DNA of 64,000 nucleotides, from contig NZ_CP155567.1 of the NCBI RefSeq assembly GCF_039696035.1, forward strand, positions 1,129,501 to 1,193,500. The letters are read 5' to 3'. A program made the position numbers and the translations under genes. Below are positions 17,203 through 27,546 of this stretch, piece after piece. The notes under the pieces were generated by a model that saw only the letters and a list, made by a program, of their open reading frames with translations, was not told where the DNA came from and ran no database searches. The stretch comes from Microbulbifer sp. SAOS-129_SWC (lineage in GTDB: Bacteria; Pseudomonadota; Gammaproteobacteria; Pseudomonadales; Cellvibrionaceae). Positions within the stretch are counted from its first letter, which is position 1. Every line of letters begins with the position of its first letter.

Positions 17203-18735
17203 GACCTGTGGAAAGACACCGAAGCCCAGCAACGCCGCGGTCAACAGCACCAGTACCGCGTGACCCGATTTCGCAACCTGCACCTCCCCCGTCACGGCTT
17301 CCGTCTCGCCGTTGTCCCGCTGCGCCATGGTCAACAGCAGGCCCAGGTAGTAGTAGAGGCCCAGCGCACTGCCGATGATGACTGCCGCCAGCAGCAGCCA
17401 CAGCTGCCCCTGCACACCGGCGGCAAAAATATAAAACTTGCCGATAAAGCCGATGGTCAGCGGAATTCCCGCGAGGGAGAGCAACATGGCTGCCAGGCAA
17501 CAGGCAAGCCAGGGTGAGCGCCAGAAGAGTCCGCTGTAGTACTCGCGGTCAAAGGGATCCCGGGGCAGTGGCTGGCGGGACAAAGTGGTCTTCGGCGGAG
17601 AATCTGCCCCGCCCTGTGCCTTGCGGAAGGCGTCGTCGGCAATAAGCCCGACTACGGCAAAAGCGCCGAGGGTCGTGACCACGTAGGCGACGAGGTAGTA
17701 GATCACCGCTTCGGTACCGAATGCACTTTTGCCAATCAGGAACGCGACAATCAGGTAACCGAGGTGGGCGATGGAGGAGTAAGCCAGCAGCCGCTTGACG
17801 TTTGACTGTTGCAGCGCCAATAAATTACCCACCAGCATGCTGGCCACAGCCATGGTGGCGAGCAGCGTGGTGAGTATCGGAATGACGAGCAGTTCCAGCT
17901 GTGAGAACAATCGCAACAACAGGGCGACGACTGCACCCTTGCCGACAGTGGCGATCAGCGCGGTCACCGGTGTCGGCGCGCCCTCGTAAACATCCGGTGT
18001 CCAGATATGGAACGGCACCAGCGACAGCTTGAACGCAATTGCGGCCAGCAGCAAGGTCAGCCCCACCAGCAACAGCGACAAACCCTCACCGTTGCCGAGC
18101 GCGGCGGCGACACCGGCAAAATCCAGTGCGCCACAGGCGGCGTAGATCACGGCAATCCCGAACAGGCCCAGTGCGGTGGACAGGGCCGACAACAGCAGGT
18201 ACTTGATGCCGGCTTCCAGCGAGTGCAACTGGTCGCGCCGCGGTGAGCGCTCGCCAATCACGGCGAAGCCCAGCATCGGGTAGAGCGCCAGGCTGACCAG
18301 CTCCAGGGACAGGAAAAAGCTGGCGAAGTGGCAGGCGAACGTCAATGTGCAGGCGCCGAGCATCGTCAGTAACAGCAGTATGTAGAACTCCTCGGGATAA
18401 CTGGCGGCACCGCGCACCCGCTGGCAGCGCGGCTTCAGGTAGCTGAAACCGAGCACCGCAATGGCGGCCGCGGCCAGCAACAGCAGCAGGCATACGAACA
18501 GCGCGGTGCGGTCCACCGCCAACAGTTCGGTCACTGCCACGGCGCCGCTGCCGGGTGGCAGACCGGCCACCGCGACAAAGCAGCCGTAACCGGCTGCGGC
18601 GATGGTCACCAGCGTGGTCAGCAGCGCGGCGCGATGACCGCGTACGAAGGAGACCTGTAACATCAGCAGGACGATGCCGGCGCCGAGAAACAGCAGCGGC
18701 GTGATGGCGCGGAGTTCCGACAAGCTCATGGTCAA
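17176..18735 (-). CDS. nuoN: NADH-quinone oxidoreductase subunit N
   Basis: NuoN is one of the three antiporter-like proton-pumping subunits in the membrane arm of complex I. The 519-residue protein has about 14 hydrophobic helices, with the conserved charged segments HIWTPDVYEGAPTPVTALIATVGKGAV and SNVKRLLAYSSIAHLGYL. It is the last gene of the nuo operon and overlaps nuoM by four bases. A second ATG two codons downstream is equally possible as start. Confidence 0.96.
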   Translation of the reverse strand: MTMSLSELRAITPLLFLGAGIVLLMLQVSFVRGHRAALLTTLVTIAAAGYGCFVAVAGLPPGSGAVAVTELLAVDRTALFVCLLLLLAAAAIAVLGFSYLKPRCQRVRGAASYPEEFYILLLLTMLGACTLTFACHFASFFLSLELVSLALYPMLGFAVIGERSPRRDQLHSLEAGIKYLLLSALSTALGLFGIAVIYAACGALDFAGVAAALGNGEGLSLLLVGLTLLLAAIAFKLSLVPFHIWTPDVYEGAPTPVTALIATVGKGAVVALLLRLFSQLELLVIPILTTLLATMAVASMLVGNLLALQQSNVKRLLAYSSIAHLGYLIVAFLIGKSAFGTEAVIYYLVAYVVTTLGAFAVVGLIADDAFRKAQGGADSPPKTTLSRQPLPRDPFDREYYSGLFWRSPWLACCLAAMLLSLAGIPLTIGFIGKFYIFAAGVQGQLWLLLAAVIIGSALGLYYYLGLLLTMAQRDNGETEAVTGEVQVAKSGHAVLVLLTAALLGFGVFPQVLINWINAL

Positions 18736-20357
18736 TTATCCCCTCGGTGGTTGGCGGGCTGCCAGTCGGCGGCGATACCCGGCCGCTGTTGTGCCTGTTC
18801 CTGTTGTTGTACCTGTTCCTGGTGTCGTGCCGGGGTCGAGCTGTCGGCGACACGCACCGTGTCCAGTCGCGAGACCAGTTCGGCAACCGCGGGGGCGGCG
18901 GTGTTGAAGACGCCCTGTGGTCGAAGGCCGAGGAACACCAGCGCCACAACCAGCACAAGCAGTGCCAGGGTTTCACGCACTCCCAAATCCCGGGCGCTGG
19001 TGTCGTCGTCTTGCGCGGGCTCCGGTTCGGGCGCGGGCCCAAAGAATACCCGCTGCATCATCGCCAGTGCATAGAGTGCGGCACCGATCATACCCAGCGC
19101 GGCGATCGCGGTGATCCACTGTTGGCTGCTGAAACTGCCGAGCAATACCAGGAACTCGGCGATAAAGTTGCCGAGCCCCGGCAGGCCCAGCGAGGCTACC
19201 GCGAAGAACAGTGCGATGGCGGACAGTTTCGGCAGGACGCTCCACAGGCCGCCCATGGCGTGCATATCGCGGGTATGCAGCCGATGTTGCAGCGCGCCGA
19301 CGATTGCAAACAGGGCCGCGGTGCTGACCCCGTGCGCAATCATCTGCATCACCGCCCCCTGGATAGCGACGGTATTCAGCGCATAGAGCCCCAGCAGGAC
19401 AAAGCCCATGTGGCTGACACTCGAATAGGCCACCAGGCGCTTCATATCCCGCTGCGCGAATGCCAGCACCGCGCCGTAGATTACGCTCGCCGCACCGAGG
19501 GCCATGGCTACCGGGGCAAACGTGATCGAGGCCGCGGGAAACAACGGCAGGGTAAAGCGCAGCAGGCCATAAGCGCCGGTCTTCAGCAGGATGGCCGCGA
19601 GCAGAATACTGCCGGCAGTGGGCGCCTGGGTGTGGGCGTCGGGCAGCCACGGGTGGAAGGGCAGGGCGGGGAGCTTGACCGCGAAGGCGATAAAGAAACC
19701 GAGCATCAGCCAGTAGCTGGCAGTCGCCGGCAGGTGCGCCGCCAGCAGTGCGTCGTAACTGAAGGTGATTTCGCCGCTGTCGGCATAGTGCAGATAGACC
19801 AGCGCCACGATCGCCATCAGCATCAACAGGCTGCTGGCCTGGGTGAAGATAAAAAATTTGATGGCGGCATAGAGGCGCTTTTCATAACCCCAGACCGCGA
19901 TCAGGAACAGCATCGGAATCAGCATCACTTCCCAGAAAAAGAAAAACAGGAAGAGGTCGGTTGCGGTAAACACGCCGGCCACACCGGCCAGGGTCCACAG
20001 GTAATTGAAATAGAAGAAACCGCGGCGAAAGTGGATGTCGTTCCAGGTCATCGCCAGGCCGAACAATCCCATGGCCAGGGTCAGGGCCAGCAACAGGAAA
20101 CCGAGCCCGTCGATGGCCAGGCTGAAGCGGATACCGAAGCGCGGTATCCAGGCCAGGTCCAGGCTGTCCCACCACTGCGGCGCCCCGGCAACGGCAATGC
20201 CGCCGTGCAATTCCGGCAGGTAGCCGGCCAGCAGCCACAGTGCCACCAGTAGACTCAGCAGTGACAGCCAGCGGCCGCCACCGCCGATCAGGCGCTCCGC
20301 GAGCCAGGCGAGCGTGCCGCCGAGAAACAGTACCGCAATAATCGCCAGTAGGGTCAT
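18732..20357 (-). CDS. nuoM: NADH-quinone oxidoreductase subunit M
   Basis: NuoM is an antiporter-like membrane subunit of complex I. The 541-residue protein carries the conserved PFHPWLPDAHTQAPTAGSILLAAILLKTGAYG and RDMKRLVAYSSVSHMGFV regions and FWEVMLIPMLFLI near helix 5. It overlaps both neighbours by four bases. Its C-terminus has an added hydrophilic, Gln-rich tail of about 35 residues (RHQEQVQQQEQAQQ) that is not part of the usual NuoM core. Confidence 0.96.
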   Translation of the reverse strand: MTLLAIIAVLFLGGTLAWLAERLIGGGGRWLSLLSLLVALWLLAGYLPELHGGIAVAGAPQWWDSLDLAWIPRFGIRFSLAIDGLGFLLLALTLAMGLFGLAMTWNDIHFRRGFFYFNYLWTLAGVAGVFTATDLFLFFFFWEVMLIPMLFLIAVWGYEKRLYAAIKFFIFTQASSLLMLMAIVALVYLHYADSGEITFSYDALLAAHLPATASYWLMLGFFIAFAVKLPALPFHPWLPDAHTQAPTAGSILLAAILLKTGAYGLLRFTLPLFPAASITFAPVAMALGAASVIYGAVLAFAQRDMKRLVAYSSVSHMGFVLLGLYALNTVAIQGAVMQMIAHGVSTAALFAIVGALQHRLHTRDMHAMGGLWSVLPKLSAIALFFAVASLGLPGLGNFIAEFLVLLGSFSSQQWITAIAALGMIGAALYALAMMQRVFFGPAPEPEPAQDDDTSARDLGVRETLALLVLVVALVFLGLRPQGVFNTAAPAVAELVSRLDTVRVADSSTPARHQEQVQQQEQAQQRPGIAADWQPANHRGDN

Positions 20358-22195
20358 AGTGCCACCAGTAGCGCGAGGAACAGGATGGTGCCGGCGGTGA
20401 GCGTGGCCATGTACCAGCGCACCTGGCCGTTCTGGGTGGTGGAAAACAGCAGATGCAGCGCACGGCTGGCGGCCGCGATGGAGCGGTAGATCCAGTCGAC
20501 GATATCGTCGCGGTTCCAGCGCGCCAGGGTTACAAAGGGCCTGACCAGCAGTGTGTCGTAGAGCCGGTCAAACCCCCAGCCGCTAAACCAGAAGCGCGCC
20601 AGCACCGACGGTTCGCGGCGGGGTTGCGGGCGGTACAGGCAGGTCCACCAGGCGATGGCCAGGCCGAGCAGCGGCATGGTGATCGCCACGGCCTCCACCC
20701 AGCCCGGCGCATGGGATTCCGCCCCGGTGTGCGGGAACACCGACTGCAGAGGCGGCGCCAGCAGGCCGCCCAGCAGGGCCAGTGCGGCCAGTGCCAGCAG
20801 TGGCGGCACCATGGCTCTATTGTTGGCATCCTCGCAGCGCAGTGTCGCGTCACCCGCGCCGCCGAAAAATACCGTGAACAGCAGGCGGAAACTGTAAATC
20901 CCGGTGATTAATGCGCCGATAATGCCGGCGAGCCAGATACCGTTGAACCCGTCGTAATGCACCCACGCCTGCTGCAGTATCTGCTCCTTGCTGTAAAAGC
21001 CGGAGGTAAACGGCAGGGCGGCGAGGCAGGCGCAGCCGATCGCAAAGCAGACACAGGTCAGCGGCAGCCTGCTGCGCAAGCCGCCCATGGCAAAAATATT
21101 CTGCTCGTGGTGCAGGCTCAGGATCACCGAGCCGGCGCCGAGGAACAGCAGTGCCTTGAAAAAGGCGTGGGTCAGCAGGTGGAAAATGGCTCCGGACCAG
21201 GCGCCGACGCCCAGTGCGAGGAACATATAGCCGATCTGGCTGATGGTGGAATAAGCCAGTACCCGTTTGATATCTGACTGCACCAGTGCGCTGCAGCCGG
21301 CGAGCAGCAGTGTCAGGGCTCCGGTGCAGGCCACGGCGCTCATGGCGGTGTCGGACAGTGCGAACAGCGGGTGCAGCCGCGCGATCAGGTACACGCCCGC
21401 GGTGACCATGGTCGCGGCGTGAATCAGTGCGCTGACCGGTGTTGGGCCGGCCATCGCGTCGGGCAGCCAGGTCTGTAGCGGCAGCTGTGCCGATTTGCCG
21501 ACGGCGCCGCCGAGCAGCAACAGCGCGGCGAGGGTAACGGTGGCATCGTTGCGCGGCACCGAACCGATGGCGGTGAATAGCTCGCGGATATTGAGCGTGG
21601 CGAACTCGCGAAACAGCAGGAACAGACCAATCGCCATGGCGGTGTCGCCGATCCGGGTGACGATAAACGCCTTGCGCGCGGCGGCGCCGTTGGCCGGGTC
21701 GCGGTACCAGAAACCGATCAGCAGGTAACTGCACAGCCCCACGCCTTCCCAGCCGAGATACAGCAGCACCAGGTTGTCTGCCAGCACCAGCAGCAGCATC
21801 GCGCACACGAACAGGTTCAGGTAGGCGAAGTAGCGCCGGTAGCCATCGTCGCCGCGCATATAGCCGGCGGAATAGAGGTGGATCAGGAAGCCCACCCCGG
21901 TGACCACCAGTAGCATGACCATTGTCAGCCAGTCGACGTGAAAACCAAACGCCAGCGCCAGGCCGTCAACCTGTAGCCAGTTGCCCAGGGTCAGTTGCGC
22001 CGTGGCATCGGGATGGCCGATAAAACTGCCGGCAGCCAGTACGACCGTCGCCAGCGCGGCCAGTCCGACGCTACCTGCGCCGATCAGCGCCGTCACTGTT
22101 TCTGGCGGCTCCCTGTGACTGAACAGGGGCATCGCAACCAGCGCGATAAAGCCGAGCAGCGGTAACAGGGGAATCCAGCTGGCGATATTGGCCAT
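20354..22195 (-). CDS. nuoL: NADH-quinone oxidoreductase subunit L
   Basis: NuoL is the distal proton-pumping subunit of complex I, with the long lateral helix at its C-terminus. The 613-residue protein includes GWEGVGLCSYLLIGFWY, LPDAMAGPTPVSALIHAATMVTAG and SDIKRVLAYSTISQIGYM. The ATG at 22195 follows the nuoK stop directly; an in-frame start six codons earlier lies inside nuoK and is less likely. It overlaps nuoM by four bases. Confidence 0.96.
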   Translation of the reverse strand: MANIASWIPLLPLLGFIALVAMPLFSHREPPETVTALIGAGSVGLAALATVVLAAGSFIGHPDATAQLTLGNWLQVDGLALAFGFHVDWLTMVMLLVVTGVGFLIHLYSAGYMRGDDGYRRYFAYLNLFVCAMLLLVLADNLVLLYLGWEGVGLCSYLLIGFWYRDPANGAAARKAFIVTRIGDTAMAIGLFLLFREFATLNIRELFTAIGSVPRNDATVTLAALLLLGGAVGKSAQLPLQTWLPDAMAGPTPVSALIHAATMVTAGVYLIARLHPLFALSDTAMSAVACTGALTLLLAGCSALVQSDIKRVLAYSTISQIGYMFLALGVGAWSGAIFHLLTHAFFKALLFLGAGSVILSLHHEQNIFAMGGLRSRLPLTCVCFAIGCACLAALPFTSGFYSKEQILQQAWVHYDGFNGIWLAGIIGALITGIYSFRLLFTVFFGGAGDATLRCEDANNRAMVPPLLALAALALLGGLLAPPLQSVFPHTGAESHAPGWVEAVAITMPLLGLAIAWWTCLYRPQPRREPSVLARFWFSGWGFDRLYDTLLVRPFVTLARWNRDDIVDWIYRSIAAASRALHLLFSTTQNGQVRWYMATLTAGTILFLALLVAL

Positions 22196-22196
22196 G

Positions 22197-22520
22197 TCAG
22201 CCTCGCAATCCATTCAGTTGATCGATGTCCACCGTGTGTCGGCGGCGATAAAACTGCAGCACCAGCGCCAGGGCGATGGCCACCTCGGCGGCGGCGAGGG
22301 TGATCACAAACACGAACATCACCTGGCCGTCGGCATTGCCCCAATACGCACCGGCGAGCACGAATGCCAGTGCGGCGGCATTGGTGCAGATCTCCACGCA
22401 CATCAGCACAAAAATAATGTTGCGGCGCACCAGCAGGCCCGCGAGCCCGAGGCAGAACAATGCGGCCGCCAGCACCAGACCGTGTTGCAGTCCACCGGAG
22501 GTAAGGGATTCAAGCGACAT
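22197..22520 (-). CDS. nuoK: NADH-quinone oxidoreductase subunit K
   Basis: A 107-residue protein with three membrane helices. The conserved membrane glutamates are present in [14 protein letters not shown] and [11 protein letters not shown], both part of the proton path. The ATG at 22520 has GGAGG upstream and lies inside the end of nuoJ (11-base overlap), so the two are coupled. Confidence 0.95.
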   Translation of the reverse strand: MSLESLTSGGLQHGLVLAAALFCLGLAGLLVRRNIIFVLMCVEICTNAAALAFVLAGAYWGNADGQVMFVFVITLAAAEVAIALALVLQFYRRRHTVDIDQLNGLRG

Positions 22521-23037
22521 CAGGGCCCTCCTCGAGATCCGATTTGTGATTGCGCGCGAGGTGGAAAGCGCCGACCAGGCCCGCCAGCAAAAGCATTGAG
22601 GCAAGCTCTACGGCGAGTAGGTAACGGCTGAACAGCGCAATGCCCACCGCTTTTGAATCGACCGCGTGCGCACCCGGCGTTACACCGCCGGCATCTGCGC
22701 GGAGCAGGATAACCATCTGCACCAAAAGCATGCCGGCAAGCAGTGCCGGCCCGAGCCAGACTGTGGGGTGCAGCCAGCGAATTTCCTGTTCCACTGCGGC
22801 GTCGCCCTGGTTCAGCATCATGATTACAAACACCATCAACACCATGATCGCGCCGGCGTAGACAATGACTTCCAGTGCTGCGGCGAAGGGGGCGCCGAGC
22901 AGGTAAAAAATGATCGCCGTGGCGAGCAGGGAAATGATCAGGTACAGCAGTGCATGCACCGCATTGCGGCTGATGATCACCATGGCTGTGGCAAGCACGG
23001 CGACGGCAGCGGTGATATAGAAATACACTGGGTTCAT
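22510..23037 (-). CDS. nuoJ: NADH-quinone oxidoreductase subunit J
   Basis: A 175-residue membrane subunit of complex I with five predicted helices. The segment [19 protein letters not shown] is the typical conserved helix of NuoJ/ND6. It follows nuoI after about 100 non-coding bases, the widest gap in the operon, and overlaps nuoK. Confidence 0.95.
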   Translation of the reverse strand: MNPVYFYITAAVAVLATAMVIISRNAVHALLYLIISLLATAIIFYLLGAPFAAALEVIVYAGAIMVLMVFVIMMLNQGDAAVEQEIRWLHPTVWLGPALLAGMLLVQMVILLRADAGGVTPGAHAVDSKAVGIALFSRYLLAVELASMLLLAGLVGAFHLARNHKSDLEEGPDVA

Positions 23038-23137
23038 TTTTTTACTCCTCTGTCGGCGAGACCGGTAGCCCTCGCCCGCTGGCGGGGGCGTGCCGGAGGG
23101 AGGGCGCTATTTGCTCACCGTTCACCCAAACATGTTG

Positions 23138-23656
23138 TTATAAATTCAGGCTCTTCACGTTGATGGGCTCCGCCTCATGCTGGGCCTCGCCCTTGCCTTT
23201 GCCGTCGATGGCCTTGCCGGCCACGCGGTAAAAGCTGTAGTCGTGGTATTTCCCCGGGCCACTGATCAGCAAATCCTCTTTCTCATACACCATATTCTGG
23301 CGGTCGTATTCGCACATCTCGAAGTCCGGGGTGAGCTGGATCGCGTAAGTGGGGCAGGCATCTTCACAGAGACCACACATGATGCAGCGGGAAAAATTGA
23401 TGCGAAAATATTCCGGGCGCCAGCGTCCGTCGGTGTCCTCGGTTTTCTGTAGCGAGATGCAGTCCGGCGGACAGGCAACCGCGCACAGGTTGCAGGCCAC
23501 GCAGCGTTCCTCGCCGTCGGGATCGCGGGTGAGCACGATGCGGCCGCGGTAGCGGGGCGCGAGATAGGGTTTTTGCTCCGGGTACTGAACGGTGGCATTG
23601 CGGCTGAACAGGTGCCGGAATACCAGCCACATACTGCGCAGGGCGCTGGTCAGCAT
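23138..23656 (-). CDS. nuoI: NADH-quinone oxidoreductase subunit I
   Basis: A 172-residue ferredoxin-like subunit that carries two [4Fe-4S] clusters (N6a and N6b) passing electrons toward quinone. Both motifs are visible: [12 protein letters not shown] and [12 protein letters not shown]. Gene position between nuoH and nuoJ is standard. Confidence 0.97.
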   Translation of the reverse strand: MLTSALRSMWLVFRHLFSRNATVQYPEQKPYLAPRYRGRIVLTRDPDGEERCVACNLCAVACPPDCISLQKTEDTDGRWRPEYFRINFSRCIMCGLCEDACPTYAIQLTPDFEMCEYDRQNMVYEKEDLLISGPGKYHDYSFYRVAGKAIDGKGKGEAQHEAEPINVKSLNL

Positions 23657-23684
23657 GGGTAACCTCCGTCGCCGCGATGGGGCT

Positions 23685-24638
23685 TTACGATTGATGCCAT
23701 AACAGGATGCCTCCAGTCAGCAGCAGGTTGGCCAGCGCCACCGGCAGCATCACTTTCCAGCCAAACTGCATCAGCTGGTCGTAGCGCGGTCGCGGCAACG
23801 CGGCGCGCAACAGGATGAACAGCATGACCAGGAACCCGGTTTTCAGGAAAAACCACACGCTTGACGGCAGCCAGGGGCCGAGCCAGCCGCCGAGGAACAG
23901 GGTGGTCATCAGCGCGGAGATCAGAATTACCGACAGGTATTCGCCGACGAAGAACATGCCGAACTTCATACCCGAGTACTCGGTGTGGAAACCCGCGGTC
24001 AGTTCGTGTTCCGCTTCCGGCAGGTCGAACGGCAGACGGTGACTTTCGGCGATACCGGCAATAAAAAACACCAGGAAGCCGGCGAATTGCGGCAGCACAA
24101 ACCAGCCATCGGTCTGCGCGACGACAATTTCGCGCAGGTTGAAACTGCCGGCCATCATCACCACGCCCATCAGGCTCAGACCCATAAATACCTCATAGGA
24201 CACCGTCTGCGCACCGGCGCGCAGGCCACCGAGCAGCGCGTACTTGTTATTCGAGGCATAGCCGCCGAGCAGCACGCTGTAGACTGCCATCGACGAGGTG
24301 GCGAGAAAGAACAGCAGGCCGATATTGAGGTCGATGACACCGATGTGCGGCGACACCGGGATGATGGCGAAACCGAGCAGCATCGACGCCATGACCACCG
24401 TGGGCGCGAGTACGAAGACTGGAATGTCTGCAAAGCGCGGTACGAAGTCCTCCTTGAAGAACAGCTTGATCATATCCGCGACCACCTGCAGCAGACCGAA
24501 GGGGCCGACGCGATTGGGGCCGGGGCGGTCCTGCCACAGGCCCAGCAGGCGCCGCTCGCCCCAGGTCAACAGCGCTGCGAGGATCACCGCGGCGAGCAGT
24601 ACGCCGAAGATATTGGCGAAGGTCATCCAGGTAGCCAT
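23685..24638 (-). CDS. nuoH: NADH-quinone oxidoreductase subunit H
   Basis: A 317-residue membrane protein with eight helices that forms part of the quinone chamber. Family hallmarks are [33 protein letters not shown] and [11 protein letters not shown]. The ATG at 24638 overlaps the nuoG stop (ATGA); the 49 codons open upstream in the same frame lie within nuoG and are not used. Confidence 0.96.
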   Translation of the reverse strand: MATWMTFANIFGVLLAAVILAALLTWGERRLLGLWQDRPGPNRVGPFGLLQVVADMIKLFFKEDFVPRFADIPVFVLAPTVVMASMLLGFAIIPVSPHIGVIDLNIGLLFFLATSSMAVYSVLLGGYASNNKYALLGGLRAGAQTVSYEVFMGLSLMGVVMMAGSFNLREIVVAQTDGWFVLPQFAGFLVFFIAGIAESHRLPFDLPEAEHELTAGFHTEYSGMKFGMFFVGEYLSVILISALMTTLFLGGWLGPWLPSSVWFFLKTGFLVMLFILLRAALPRPRYDQLMQFGWKVMLPVALANLLLTGGILLWHQS

Positions 24639-27496
24639 CAGTGCGCCTCCCCGCCGTCCGTCGATGATTGTGACTCGAGCCGTTTCAGGCTCGCAGCCGT
24701 GGGCAGCAGCCCGGCGAGCGATTCCAGTCCCGGCAGGCCGAAGGGCACACCGAGAGTGCCGCCAGGCTGTTGTGCCGACAGGCACGCAGACACCGCGAAG
24801 CGTGTCTGTGCCACGGTGATTTCCACCTGGTCCCCGGCGGCGATGTCGCGCGCCTCGGCGTCGGCGTTGCTGAAAACGGCATAGGGGGAGTCGATGACTG
24901 TGGCAATGGCCTCGGCGTGTGCGCTGAGCTCGTCCGAGCCGAACAGGGTATACAGGGGCACCAGCACCAGTTCATCAGCCGCTTCGGTGTCGGGTGCCTC
25001 GTGGAGTTGCCACGGCGGCAGCGATTGTGGCTCGCGGCGCAGCGATACGCCGCTGTCGGCGCCTTTGCGCGGACCGCCGACGCCCTGCTGAAACTTGCTG
25101 ATCGCCTGGTTGGAGTTCCAGCCCGGCGCCCAGATACCGGCCTGCAGCGGTGTCGCGCCGGGGTCGTGGATGCCCTCCATGCTGAACGACATGGGCGCAT
25201 CGGGATCGGCGGGCGGCGGCTGCTCCGCCACATGGGGCCGGGCGTGGATGGCGGTGCGGCCGCTGTAACGATGGCTCTGGCGCGCCACCTTGAGGCCGTC
25301 GATACGGTAGTCCTCGTCCGGCCCCAGATCCGCGAGTCCGGCCAGCTGGCTGAACTCGAAGGCAATTGCCTCGCTGAGTTCGGTGCAGTGCTGCCATTTT
25401 GCCAGCGCGCTGTCGTAGGCCACCCTTTCCCGGCGGGACGCTGCGGCATCGACAATCCAGCGCCAGCTTTCCTGAATAAACCCGGCGCCTTCATAGACCG
25501 CGTAAAAACGCTGAAGCAGGCCGTTGCTATTCACACTGCTGCCCTCGGACTCCGCGGTAGCGGCAGCGGGGAACACCAGGTCAGCGCGCCGCGCGGTGCG
25601 GTGCAGCAGACTGTCCAGAAGGATAACCTCGTCGGCACGGGCCAGCAGGGTCTCTACCGTTTGCGTATCGGTACGCCGATAGAGATCGTTTTCCAGGATT
25701 ACCAGGCTGATGGGCTTATCGGATGTTGTCTCAGCGGAGAGCGACTGCGCCAATTGTTCAAGATCGCCGAAACCGGGCGCGCTCAACTGTGCCAGCCCCA
25801 GACTGTTCATCTCCGCACAGGCGAGATAGAGGGCGCAGGGGGCGTTGCTGTGGTTATCGTTGTTGCGATCAGCCAGTGCGGTGGCAACGGCGGCGGCACC
25901 GTGCAGCACTTCGGTACTGAGACTGCCACAGCCGGATACGATCAGTGGCCGCTTTGCCGCGCCGAGCAGCTGTGCGGTGTCGGCAGCCAGCTGCCACAGG
26001 GGTTCCGGCAGCCCTTGTGGTTCCCCGGCTTGCCCGCGCAGTTCGCCGGCGACGGCGGCGGCAAAGCGGGCAGTCTGCGCGGCGGTGCAGGGCAGGTGTT
26101 CACTGGCGATTTCCGCCAGCAGCGGCGATTCAGTGCCGACCAGCAGCACCGGGCTGGGCGCACCGTCGAGCTGGCGCACCGAGGCATCCTGCCACAGGGG
26201 AATTTTAAGCTGCTGCGCCTGCTGCTTCTGGCGGTTGCGCGCTGCCTGGCGTATCGCTAGCGCGATACGCGGCGCCGTCTGCTCAATATCCTCGCCCAGA
26301 ATCAGCACCACATCGGCGTCTTCAATCTGCGGCGTGGTCGGGCTGTACAGGCGCGGATCGCGCTGGATGCGATCGACCAGTCGTACCAGGTCCAGGTCGC
26401 GCCGATTGATGCCCGCATAAAAATTATCGGGGCCAACCAGCTGGCGCAGGGCGAAATTGTTTTCCAGCGAGGCGCGCGGTGAGCCGATCCCGAGCAGCCG
26501 GCGGCGCCCCTTGTGGGCGGCGGCGACGGTCTGGCCGAATTGCCGCACTGCATCGGCTGGCGGAATTTCGCTGTGGATTTTTTCCTGCGCACCGGCGGTG
26601 GTTTCGATGATATCGACGGCCTGCGCGGCCAGCACTTTTTTGATACGCGCCGGGCTGTTGACATAGTCGTAACCGAAGCGGCCGCGGTCGCAGAGGAAGT
26701 AGCCGTTGATGTCGTGGTTGAAGAGGTTGGTCACACGGCGAAGAATTGCGTCTTCGCCGTTGCCGGGTTCGCGCGCACCGGGCGCGGTGTTGCAGCCTAC
26801 GGCACAGTGTTCGCAGATTGATGGGGCCGTCTGCAGATCCCATTTGCGCACGAAATGCGCACTGAAGGTTTTGTCGGTAAACACGCCGGTGGGGCAGACT
26901 TCGACCAGGTTGCCGCTGAAACCACTCTCCAGCATGCCGTCTTCGCTGCGGCCGAAATAGACCTGGTTGTTGCGCCCGAGCGCCGCCAGGTCGCTGCCGC
27001 CGGCATAGTCGCCGTAAAAACGCGTGCAGCGATAGCAGGCGATGCAGCGATTCATTTCGTGGTTGATAAACGGGCCGAGGTACTGGTTGCGATGCGTGCG
27101 CTTGGTGCCGCGATAGCGCCGGTTGGTGTGGCCGCTCATCTCGGTCATGTCCTGCAGGTGGCATTCGCCCCCCTCCTCGCATACCGGGCAGTCGTGGGGG
27201 TGATTGGTCATCAGGTTTTCGATGATGCCGCCGCGGAAGTCACACGCGCTGTCAGCGTTGATGCTATAGATGCCGCCATCCTTGACCGGCGTCATGCACC
27301 CCATCACGAGGCGGCCGCGCTGGTCGTCACTGTCTTTGTATTCGACGACGGCGCACTGGCGACAGGCACCGACGGAGCCCATGGCCGGGTGCCAGCAGAA
27401 ATAGGGCAGGTTGATGCCCAGGGACAGACAGGCGTTGAGCAGGTTCTGACCGTCGTCTACCTCATGCTGTTCGCCGTCTATTGTTATTGTCGGCAT
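24638..27496 (-). CDS. nuoG: NADH-quinone oxidoreductase subunit G
   Basis: The largest peripheral subunit of complex I, 952 residues. The N-terminal region binds a [2Fe-2S] cluster (Cys34, Cys45, Cys48, Cys67), followed by the His-ligated [14 protein letters not shown] motif and [10 protein letters not shown]...CPTG. A further CEHCAVGC motif corresponds to the extra N7 cluster site. The rest is a molybdopterin-oxidoreductase-like domain without cofactor residues, variable as usual. It couples to nuoH by a four-base overlap. Confidence 0.95.
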   Translation of the reverse strand: MPTITIDGEQHEVDDGQNLLNACLSLGINLPYFCWHPAMGSVGACRQCAVVEYKDSDDQRGRLVMGCMTPVKDGGIYSINADSACDFRGGIIENLMTNHPHDCPVCEEGGECHLQDMTEMSGHTNRRYRGTKRTHRNQYLGPFINHEMNRCIACYRCTRFYGDYAGGSDLAALGRNNQVYFGRSEDGMLESGFSGNLVEVCPTGVFTDKTFSAHFVRKWDLQTAPSICEHCAVGCNTAPGAREPGNGEDAILRRVTNLFNHDINGYFLCDRGRFGYDYVNSPARIKKVLAAQAVDIIETTAGAQEKIHSEIPPADAVRQFGQTVAAAHKGRRRLLGIGSPRASLENNFALRQLVGPDNFYAGINRRDLDLVRLVDRIQRDPRLYSPTTPQIEDADVVLILGEDIEQTAPRIALAIRQAARNRQKQQAQQLKIPLWQDASVRQLDGAPSPVLLVGTESPLLAEIASEHLPCTAAQTARFAAAVAGELRGQAGEPQGLPEPLWQLAADTAQLLGAAKRPLIVSGCGSLSTEVLHGAAAVATALADRNNDNHSNAPCALYLACAEMNSLGLAQLSAPGFGDLEQLAQSLSAETTSDKPISLVILENDLYRRTDTQTVETLLARADEVILLDSLLHRTARRADLVFPAAATAESEGSSVNSNGLLQRFYAVYEGAGFIQESWRWIVDAAASRRERVAYDSALAKWQHCTELSEAIAFEFSQLAGLADLGPDEDYRIDGLKVARQSHRYSGRTAIHARPHVAEQPPPADPDAPMSFSMEGIHDPGATPLQAGIWAPGWNSNQAISKFQQGVGGPRKGADSGVSLRREPQSLPPWQLHEAPDTEAADELVLVPLYTLFGSDELSAHAEAIATVIDSPYAVFSNADAEARDIAAGDQVEITVAQTRFAVSACLSAQQPGGTLGVPFGLPGLESLAGLLPTAASLKRLESQSSTDGGEAH

Positions 27497-27530
27497 GATT
27501 GTGTCTTCCGTTGATCATTAACGCCCGCGG

Positions 27531-27543
27531 GGCGCACCCTACC
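27531..27543 (+). repeat. Dispersed repeat GGCGCACCCTACC, copy 1
   Basis: This 13-mer lies in the nuoF-nuoG spacer. Identical copies occur at 38355 and 46551, all between genes. Confidence 0.55.
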
Positions 27544-27546
27544 GAT

